From Flavobacteriales bacterium (GTDB lineage: Bacteria > Bacteroidota > Bacteroidia > Flavobacteriales > JADGDT01), in assembly GCA_023145275.1 (NCBI GenBank), contig JAGLEB010000188.1, positions 1-7,162 on the forward strand: DNA of 7,162 nt, in the 5' to 3' direction. Positions 1 through 4,648 of this stretch are shown in pieces. The notes below the pieces were generated by a model. The model saw only the letters and a program-made list of their open reading frames with translations. It was not told where the DNA came from and ran no database searches. The translations under genes were made by a program, and so were the position numbers. How positions within the stretch are numbered: the stretch's first letter is position 1; each line of letters starts with the position of its first letter.

Positions 1-128
1 AAATCTGAAATCAGTATTCCTTGTTCATTATTCAAGAGAATAGGAATATCGAATCTGTATACCAATGTACGGTCAAGGATTAACGATGATTGATTTGAGA
101 AGTGTACGCTGATAGCTACTGGCCTCTA
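1..128. other. Left-edge segment with no supported gene
   Basis: Two frames run off the left edge. On the plus strand, frame 1 is open from base 1 to a TGA at 91-93 and would give a 30-residue C-terminus ending RSRINDD, convergent with the barrel gene. On the minus strand, a frame is open from 125 down to base 1 and includes the peptide RTLVYRFDIPILL, but it has no ATG. It follows directly on a TAG (126-128) that is in tandem with the barrel gene's TAA. Either could be the end of a neighbouring gene or chance. I see no terminator hairpin for the barrel gene here. Confidence 0.3.
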
Positions 129-827
129 TTAAATTAGATAGAAGGTAAGACCAATTGTGAGCTCATTCATATTCATAGGAATCAGTTCACTTTCTGGACT
201 AATTGGATCAGCATAAACATCATCTTTAAACACCTCGGACAAGCTATACATTACAAACAAATTCCATGTACCATAACCCACATTCAGGGTAAGTGCATAA
301 CGCCACCAATTAAATTCGCTCTGATTATAGTAGGCGATTTCATTAATTCGAGTTTTTATTTTGGAATATTGACGAAGCTTATAACCAAGCTTAAAGCCAA
401 GATAAGCACGGAAGAAAGTATGATCATCAATAGTTGATGTTCTATACCTAATCTCGAAAGGCATCTCTATATACGAAACAGAAAACTTATTTCTAATATA
501 CTCATCGGTATACAACCTATCCATCTCAGTATCGCCGAACTCGTCACTTGCAATTCTAATATTCTGATAAGTATGACTAATAGAATAGTTAATACCAATA
601 CCTAAACCAAAATTTCTTCTTTCATTCAAAGGTATATCACGGATATAACCAACAACAAATCCGTTTGAGAAACCACCTTGTGAAATAGAATCGCTTTTAT
701 TGACAATCAAATTATATGTTGGCGAAATAAATATTTGATCTTCGAGGTAGTAATTACTCTTTTGAGCAAAAACACAGGAAGTGGATGCTATTAAGAAGAA
801 TAAAAAAAGAGTAATCCTATTTTTCAT
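129..827 (-). CDS. PorT-family outer-membrane beta-barrel protein
   Basis: A 232-residue protein with a Sec signal peptide at residues 1-21 (hydrophobic core LFLFFLIAS, likely signal peptidase I cut VFA|QKS). The rest alternates polar and hydrophobic/aromatic residues in short amphipathic strands, for example around 55-82 (GFVVGYIRDIPL, then FGLGIGINYS), 117-131 (VSYIEMPFEIRYRTS), 138-152 and 175-197, ending in a last strand LTIGLTFYLI. This is the pattern of a small outer-membrane barrel of roughly eight to ten strands. The motif series matches the porin/PorT-family proteins that I recall lying next to exbD in Bacteroidota. PorT itself is needed for type IX secretion, but family membership does not give that role to this protein. 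It follows the exbB/exbD operon after a terminator and has its own promoter candidate, so it is a separate unit. The ATG is chosen because it gives a complete signal peptide. There is no lipobox: Cys18 lacks a Leu at -3. Confidence 0.8.
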   Translation of the reverse strand: MKNRITLFLFFLIASTSCVFAQKSNYYLEDQIFISPTYNLIVNKSDSISQGGFSNGFVVGYIRDIPLNERRNFGLGIGINYSISHTYQNIRIASDEFGDTEMDRLYTDEYIRNKFSVSYIEMPFEIRYRTSTIDDHTFFRAYLGFKLGYKLRQYSKIKTRINEIAYYNQSEFNWWRYALTLNVGYGTWNLFVMYSLSEVFKDDVYADPISPESELIPMNMNELTIGLTFYLI

Positions 828-836
828 TAAATAAGT

Positions 837-868
837 TATTAGTTTAGAATATCAAAGATAAACTAATA
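837..868. repeat. Perfect 10-bp inverted repeat over the barrel gene promoter
   Basis: TATTAGTTTA at 837-846 and its exact reverse complement TAAACTAATA at 859-868 are separated by 12 bases. The right arm overlaps the first bases of the predicted -7 element (853-860), and the left arm covers the expected start of transcription. This could be an operator for a dimeric regulator, or a hairpin in transcripts reading through from the exbD operon. A/T-rich DNA yields such repeats by chance fairly often, so the function is an inference. Confidence 0.5.
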
Positions 869-884
869 GCACAAAAAGGACAAA
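853..884 (-). promoter_or_regulatory. Bacteroidota-type promoter for the PorT-family gene
   Basis: Read on the minus strand, a TTTG at 884-881 is followed by a 20-base spacer and TATCTTTG at 860-853. This is a full match to the Bacteroidota primary-sigma consensus TTTG-N19-21-TAnnTTTG. Transcription would start near 846, leaving a leader of about 20 bases before the ATG at 827. The -33 element lies inside the T-tract of the upstream terminator. Confidence 0.7.
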
Positions 885-911
885 AAAAAAGACCACCAAT
901 GGTGGTCTTTT
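882..911 (-). terminator. Rho-independent terminator of the exbB-exbD operon
   Basis: On the minus strand, AAAAGACCACC (911-901) pairs exactly with GGTGGTCTTTT (897-887) around a three-base loop, and nine T's run through 890-882. The 11-bp perfect stem plus U-tract lies 20 bases after the stop of the second exbD. This orientation fits termination of the operon. The A-run on the other arm could give weak bidirectional action, but no plus-strand gene needs it. Confidence 0.9.
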
Positions 912-930
912 ATAAAATATTTTAACAGAA

Positions 931-1407
931 TTAAAATTCCATTTCACCTGTTTCTACAGTTGAATAATTGATTTTCAAAGCTTGAACCTTTCTTAATTCT
1001 TGCTTAATATCAGTTATTACGCCCATCTTCACATCTACATCGGCCTTAATACTAGTTGTCAACAAAGGAATCTCTTCCTCTTTTCTAGACTCGCGTTCGG
1101 AGAATATGAAATCTGAAATATCATTAACATTCGCAAAGAAATCATTAAGCTGGATAGTACCTTCAGTACCATATTTTGATTGGTATTTTCTAATTGGTTG
1201 CCCAACATAGATATTTGATACCAGACTTTTCTTTTCCAATTTCTTAACTTCAGTAGCCTTTGGTTGCCTTACTTTTACAACTAGTTCTTGCTCACGCATT
1301 GTAGTTGTAGTCATAAAGAAGAACAATAGCATAAAAACGATATCTGGCAATGACGACGTATTAATCGCCGGCAAACCACCACTTTTTTTCTTTCTAAATT
1401 TTGACAT
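931..1407 (-). CDS. exbD: ExbD/TolR-family motor subunit (second copy)
   Basis: A 158-residue inner-membrane protein with a short basic cytoplasmic N-terminus (FRKKK), one transmembrane helix at about 20-37 and a periplasmic domain to the C-terminus. The helix begins LPDIVFMLLFFFMTTTTM. Asp22 takes the place of the essential proton-carrying aspartate of ExbD (Asp25 in E. coli). In the family, an ExbD dimer sits inside an ExbB pentamer and couples the proton gradient to TonB or an equivalent partner; no TonB is encoded in this window. The gene starts 14 bases after the first exbD ends and is last in the operon, followed by a strong terminator. Its periplasmic part (about 38-158, with IYVGQP and a glutamate-rich stretch near 104-112) differs from that of the first copy, so the two are old paralogues and not a recent duplication. 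Confidence 0.92.
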   Translation of the reverse strand: MSKFRKKKSGGLPAINTSSLPDIVFMLLFFFMTTTTMREQELVVKVRQPKATEVKKLEKKSLVSNIYVGQPIRKYQSKYGTEGTIQLNDFFANVNDISDFIFSERESRKEEEIPLLTTSIKADVDVKMGVITDIKQELRKVQALKINYSTVETGEMEF

Positions 1408-1421
1408 ATCGTTCTATCTAT

Positions 1422-1994
1422 TTATGATCCTGATAAGTTAACTGGTTCTGCTTCAGAAATCTTCTGAGGGAACTTCTTCTGAATATCCTTCTGATTAGCT
1501 TCACTAAGCTCGGCAAATGGTTTACCGTAATCTCTTAAAGCCAAATCATTTCTCAATTCGTTGATAGCAGCTACCAACTCATTTTGAATTTGAATATAAA
1601 GATTATAAGAAGTACCTCTATCATTCTGCACAGTAATAATCGCTTTGTGAGGATTATCTGAAGAACTAGGATTTCTAGATCCAGTACAATAATCACAAGA
1701 ACCATCACCGTTATTGTTTAAGAACTCTTTAGTTGCCGCGCGTAAATCGCCTGGTAACATCAAGTTTCCTTCAACCAATAATTGGTCATTAGCATTTGCA
1801 ACCACCTCGAAAAGGTTTTTCTCCTTAATTGGTGGCGGTTTTTCAGTTTGCTCGTCTTCTTGCATAGGAGGCAGTTTTCGAGAAATACCCGAATCAACAT
1901 CCATTGTTGTTGTTACAAGGAAGAAAATCAAAAGCATAAAAGCAATGTCGGCCATAGAGCCAGCATTTACTTCTGGTGCATCTCTTTTAGCCAT
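1422..1994 (-). CDS. exbD: ExbD/TolR-family motor subunit (first copy, periplasmic CxxC)
   Basis: A 190-residue protein with the ExbD layout: a cytoplasmic start (MAKRDAPEVNAG), one transmembrane helix at about 14-31 (MADIAFMLLIFFLVTTTM) carrying the expected proton-relay aspartate at Asp16, then a periplasmic domain. A proline-rich linker (EKPPPIKEK, about 51-59) is followed by FEVVANANDQLLVEG, the usual first strand of the folded ExbD domain. Between two parts of that domain lies an insertion at about 95-115 with CDYC (Cys100, Cys103) and serines and asparagines. I recall a similar insertion in other Bacteroidota ExbDs. The protein is longer than E. coli ExbD (141 residues), mainly through this insertion and an extended C-terminal tail. 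The start codon lies one base after the stop of the preceding membrane-protein gene, implying translational coupling. Confidence 0.92.
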   Translation of the reverse strand: MAKRDAPEVNAGSMADIAFMLLIFFLVTTTMDVDSGISRKLPPMQEDEQTEKPPPIKEKNLFEVVANANDQLLVEGNLMLPGDLRAATKEFLNNNGDGSCDYCTGSRNPSSSDNPHKAIITVQNDRGTSYNLYIQIQNELVAAINELRNDLALRDYGKPFAELSEANQKDIQKKFPQKISEAEPVNLSGS

Positions 1995-1995
1995 A

Positions 1996-2421
1996 TTACT
2001 TTAATAGTTTAGTTACTGGTGATAACACAATTGATAACACTGCAATAACACCTGTTATATATGTTGCATACAATCCTGTACCAACCCATTTCGATTCTGC
2101 AGGAGACCCTGAAAGAGTCTGCCCCAAGAACACGATTGCTTTATCCGATGCCAAACTGTATGATATAAATACTACAACACCTACTAACACCAATACAATC
2201 GCAGCTTGCTTTAATTGTTTAGGATTAGAAACTAATTGAAGTAATGCCGCAATTACAGTAACTCCTACTGTAATTGTTAACATAATCACAGTTAACGCAT
2301 AGAACGAATCTACATCGCTAGCAACAGGAGTTTCATTACTAGCTAAAGTCACCCACATGTAGGCAGAAATAACTGCAACTACTCCAATTGCGTATGTTAA
2401 TATTTTATGAATTTTATCCAT
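1996..2421 (-). CDS. Small four-helix membrane protein between exbB and exbD, function unknown
   Basis: A 141-residue, very hydrophobic protein with no signal-peptide cleavage site. Four membrane segments are visible at about 5-26, 41-64, 72-91 and 115-137. The loops are short: NETPVASDVDSF after helix 1, SNPKQLKQ after helix 2, and a longer SGSPAESKW loop before helix 4. Lysines at the start, in the second loop (about 68-71) and at the C-terminus (KLLK) put both ends and that loop in the cytoplasm. I recognise no catalytic motif and no named family. It begins 18 bases after exbB and ends one base before exbD, so it is almost certainly made with the motor subunits. My recollection is that unnamed proteins of this size occupy the same place in other Bacteroidota exb operons. 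A role as an accessory or assembly subunit of the motor is an inference from position only. Confidence 0.85.
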   Translation of the reverse strand: MDKIHKILTYAIGVVAVISAYMWVTLASNETPVASDVDSFYALTVIMLTITVGVTVIAALLQLVSNPKQLKQAAIVLVLVGVVVFISYSLASDKAIVFLGQTLSGSPAESKWVGTGLYATYITGVIAVLSIVLSPVTKLLK

Positions 2422-2439
2422 TTCTAAAAGGAATTAGAA

Positions 2440-3273
2440 TTACTTTTTATACTTAACTAACAAATCGATCAATGAAATAGAAGCATCTTCCATTTTATTT
2501 ACGATACTATCAACTTTCGCGATAATGTAGTTATAAAATACTTGAAGGATCATTGCAACGATCAATCCAAATACAGTTGTAATAAGTGCTTGCTTAATAC
2601 CTTTTGCAACAAGTGTTGGAGAAATATTACCAGCAGCTTCAATAGAATCAAAGGCAGCAATCATACCGATTACCGTACCCATAAATCCAAGCATTGGAGC
2701 AAGAGCGATAAATAAAGATAACCAAGAGATATTCTTCTCAAGTTGTCCCATTTGTACACCTCCGTAAGCAACAACAGATTTCTCTACCATTTCAACACCT
2801 TCATCCATACGGTCTAGACCTTGATAAAAGATTGAAGCAACAGGACCTCTTGTGTTTCTACAAACCTCTTTAGCTTCCTCTACTCCACCAGATGCTAATG
2901 CATCTTCAACACTCTTAAGAAGTTTGTCAGTGTTAGTAGTAGCTAAGTTTAAGTAGATAATTCTCTCAATTGCAATAGCTAAACCTAAAATTAATGCAAG
3001 TAATACTACTCCCATGAATCCAGCACCACCCTCAATAAACTTTTGCTTAATGATTTGATGGAAAGTCAACTCTGCAGCTGGCTCTTCAACTTCCGCCGCA
3101 GCAGGAGTTTCCTTTTTTGCTACTACTTCTTTCGCCGCAACCGCAGTAGAATCAGCTGCATCAGCAACTTGTTCAGTTTGATCTCCTGCTTGTTGATCTT
3201 GCGCAGAAACATTATTGAACGCTCCGAACGTTAATAATCCAGTTACTGCTAGAATCGAAAATACTCTCTTCAT
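2440..3273 (-). CDS. exbB: ExbB/TolQ/MotA-family proton-channel subunit
   Basis: A 277-residue inner-membrane protein. Residues 1-24 look like a signal peptide (cut VSA|QDQQ), followed by an Ala/Glu-rich linker at about 25-68. The linker is probably periplasmic; this extension is absent from E. coli ExbB but familiar in Bacteroidota homologues. Membrane helices lie at about 86-108 (with the IERIIYL end), 183-208 and 228-251. Helix 2 carries the family signature LAPMLGFMGTVIGMIAAF, and helix 3 starts with ALITTVFGLIVA, whose threonines line the channel. The cytoplasmic loop at 110-180 contains a conserved-looking EVCRNTRGPVASIFYQGL. In the family, five copies form the stator around an ExbD dimer. 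Where E. coli ExbB has the pore glutamate Glu176, this protein appears to have Gln228. First gene of the operon; the leader is A-rich without a Shine-Dalgarno, and I found no good promoter of its own. Confidence 0.93.
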   Translation of the reverse strand: MKRVFSILAVTGLLTFGAFNNVSAQDQQAGDQTEQVADAADSTAVAAKEVVAKKETPAAAEVEEPAAELTFHQIIKQKFIEGGAGFMGVVLLALILGLAIAIERIIYLNLATTNTDKLLKSVEDALASGGVEEAKEVCRNTRGPVASIFYQGLDRMDEGVEMVEKSVVAYGGVQMGQLEKNISWLSLFIALAPMLGFMGTVIGMIAAFDSIEAAGNISPTLVAKGIKQALITTVFGLIVAMILQVFYNYIIAKVDSIVNKMEDASISLIDLLVKYKK

Positions 3274-3327
3274 TTTTGTAAACTTAATTGTTATTAGAAT
3301 TATCGAAATTAAATATTAATCACTTAG

Positions 3328-3414
3328 CGGAGAGAAAGGGATTCGAACCCCCGATTCCGTTCCCAGAAAACACGCTTTCCAGGCGTGCGCCATAAACCAC
3401 TCGGCCACCTCTCC
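3328..3414 (-). tRNA. tRNA-Ser (anticodon GGA)
   Basis: On the minus strand the 5' half GGAGAGG pairs with TCTCTCC at the 3' end, followed by discriminator G (base 3328), as expected for serine tRNA. The D arm contains GGCCGAGTGG. The anticodon stem CACGC/GCGTG encloses loop CTGGAAA with anticodon GGA (plus-strand TCC at 3378-3380), which reads UCC and UCU. A long variable region, typical of class II tRNAs, precedes the T arm with loop TTCGAAT. The CCA end is not encoded (the next bases read CTA). Length is 87 bases. It stands alone, between the asparaginase gene and exbB. Confidence 0.97.
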
Positions 3415-3420
3415 AATGCC

Positions 3421-3451
3421 CAAATATCTCACGCACAAAACGAGTTGCAAA
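3421..3451 (-). promoter_or_regulatory. Promoter candidate for tRNA-Ser
   Basis: Minus-strand TTTG (3451-3448), a 19-base spacer, then GATATTTG (3428-3421), one mismatch from TAnnTTTG. The expected start of transcription near 3415 falls only a base or so before the mature tRNA 5' end, so the leader would be very short. The same transcript could run on into exbB. Confidence 0.5.
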
Positions 3452-3485
3452 TAACGAAAAAAAAACCAATTATTAAAGCTTTTTC

Positions 3486-4520
3486 TTACTTGTCCTTAAG
3501 TTCTCCTCTAATATTTTTTCTCAGCCACTGTTTTGGCTCAATATTGTAAGTATTACTAGCCAATACAAACATTAATTTTGTGACTGCAGCCTCGGTTGTC
3601 ATGTCTTTTCCACCTACAACACCCAATTTTCTCATCTGCAGACCAACCTCATATAAGCCATGATCGACCATTCCGGCAGGACACTGTGTAATATTTTCAA
3701 CTATTACACCTTTTTCAATTGCCGTGGAAATAGAGTCGACCAACCAACTTTGACTAGGAGCATTCCCCGACCCATAAGTCTCTATTACGAGCCCTTTTAG
3801 TCCTTCGATATTTGTTACTGCATCGATAACACTTTTAGTGATCCCTGGGAATAATTTTATTACAACAACATTATTATCGAGCTTTTTATGTACTTTAAAC
3901 TCTTTTTTCTTGTCAGCTCGCAATAAAAGATTTTTATTATAGTTCAAGTAAACACCTGACTCTGCTAAAGCAGGAAAATTCATAGACCCAAAAGCCTCGA
4001 AATGTTCCGAATTTATTTTAGTAGTTCTATTTGCTCTGTATAGCTTATATTCGAAATACAGACCAACTTCTTGAATTATTGCATCGCCATTCTCATCGTA
4101 ATCGGATGCAATCTGAATAGCGGTCATCAAATTCTCCTTAGCATCGGTACGCAAATCACTAATAGGCAATTGCGAACCGGTAAAAATTACTGGTTTAGCC
4201 AAATTTTCTAACAAGAAACTCAATGCTGATGAAGTATACGACATTGTATCCGTTCCGTGTAAGATTACGAAACCATCGTATTTATCATACTCCTTTTCTA
4301 TTATCTCTGCTAAATGCACCCAATCATCAGGATGAACATTAGAAGAATCGATTGGTTCCTTGAGTGTGAAAGTTTCAAAATCACAATCAAGCAAACCCAA
4401 ATCAGGCATTCTCCCCAAGAGATCGTCAAAATTGAAAGGTACTAGAGTCCCAGTTTTTGGATCTTTAACCATTCCAATCGTTCCTCCAGTATATATAAGT
4501 AGTACTATTCTTTTTGTCAT
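3486..4520 (-). CDS. ansA: Type I (cytoplasmic) L-asparaginase
   Basis: Hydrolyses L-asparagine to aspartate and ammonia. The 344-residue length and lack of a signal peptide fit the cytoplasmic AnsA type of the asparaginase/glutaminase family (E. coli AnsA is 338). The two active-site threonine motifs are present: YTGGTIG at 10-16 with nucleophile Thr14, and HGTDTM at 88-93 with Thr90 and Asp91. The conserved lysine is in NRTTK (Lys168). Ser60 in DSSN is the usual substrate-binding serine. The C-terminal domain follows from about residue 215 and contains VIETYGSGNAP (246-255) and ITQCPAG (277-283). Cys280 seems to match the cysteine of the allosteric asparagine site in E. coli AnsA, as Thr167 would match its Thr162, so cooperative control is plausible. 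The gene is apparently monocistronic. It is preceded by a 14-bp palindrome and followed by the tRNA with no obvious terminator apart from a run of T's. Confidence 0.94.
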   Translation of the reverse strand: MTKRIVLLIYTGGTIGMVKDPKTGTLVPFNFDDLLGRMPDLGLLDCDFETFTLKEPIDSSNVHPDDWVHLAEIIEKEYDKYDGFVILHGTDTMSYTSSALSFLLENLAKPVIFTGSQLPISDLRTDAKENLMTAIQIASDYDENGDAIIQEVGLYFEYKLYRANRTTKINSEHFEAFGSMNFPALAESGVYLNYNKNLLLRADKKKEFKVHKKLDNNVVVIKLFPGITKSVIDAVTNIEGLKGLVIETYGSGNAPSQSWLVDSISTAIEKGVIVENITQCPAGMVDHGLYEVGLQMRKLGVVGGKDMTTEAAVTKLMFVLASNTYNIEPKQWLRKNIRGELKDK

Positions 4521-4533
4521 TCCTAAATTATAC

Positions 4534-4547
4534 TTTTACATGTAAAA
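4534..4547. promoter_or_regulatory. Perfect 14-bp palindrome upstream of ansA
   Basis: TTTTACATGTAAAA is its own reverse complement and ends 13 bases before the asparaginase start codon. A gapless palindrome of this length with a central ACATGT is a plausible binding site for a dimeric regulator, and its place in the leader would suit repression. I recognise no specific regulator for it and no clear promoter beside it. Confidence 0.4.
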
Positions 4548-4648
4548 ACTAAAACTATCAATTCAGAACTATTTAAGCTCATCATAGAGTACTAAGTTTC
4601 AGTTTTCAAATATTGGCTGCAAAAGTATAATAAAATAAAAGATTTTAA

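Noticed and set aside
774..776. Cys18 of the barrel protein as a lipoprotein site
   Set aside because: The residues before it are S-T-S; a lipobox needs Leu or a similar residue at -3. A normal signal peptidase I site (VFA|QKS) lies just after.
1714..2012. Overlapping plus-strand open frames of 96 and 76 codons opposite the first exbD
   Set aside because: They mirror a well-supported ExbD whose helix and aspartate motif are clear. Their compositions are unconvincing and they match no family that I recognise.
3043..3234. Plus-strand open frame of 63 codons opposite exbB
   Set aside because: It lies against the Ala/Glu-rich linker and signal region of ExbB. The Arg/Ser/Phe-rich composition is what the complement of such a linker produces.
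3328..3414. tRNA-Ser as an attachment site for an integrated element
   Set aside because: No integrase, no repeat of the tRNA 3' end elsewhere in the window, and housekeeping-type genes on both sides.
3457..3485. T-run after ansA as an intrinsic terminator
   Set aside because: Nine T's on the minus strand are present, but the sequence before them forms no stable stem, only a short AAAGCTTT palindrome without a loop.
4360..4545. Plus-strand open frame of 61 codons opposite the ansA start
   Set aside because: It overlaps the start of a clear asparaginase gene antisense, with no promoter or family resemblance.
4521..4648. Promoter for ansA
   Set aside because: Partial -7-like strings (TAATTTAG, TAGTTTTA) occur, but none has a -33 partner at the right distance.
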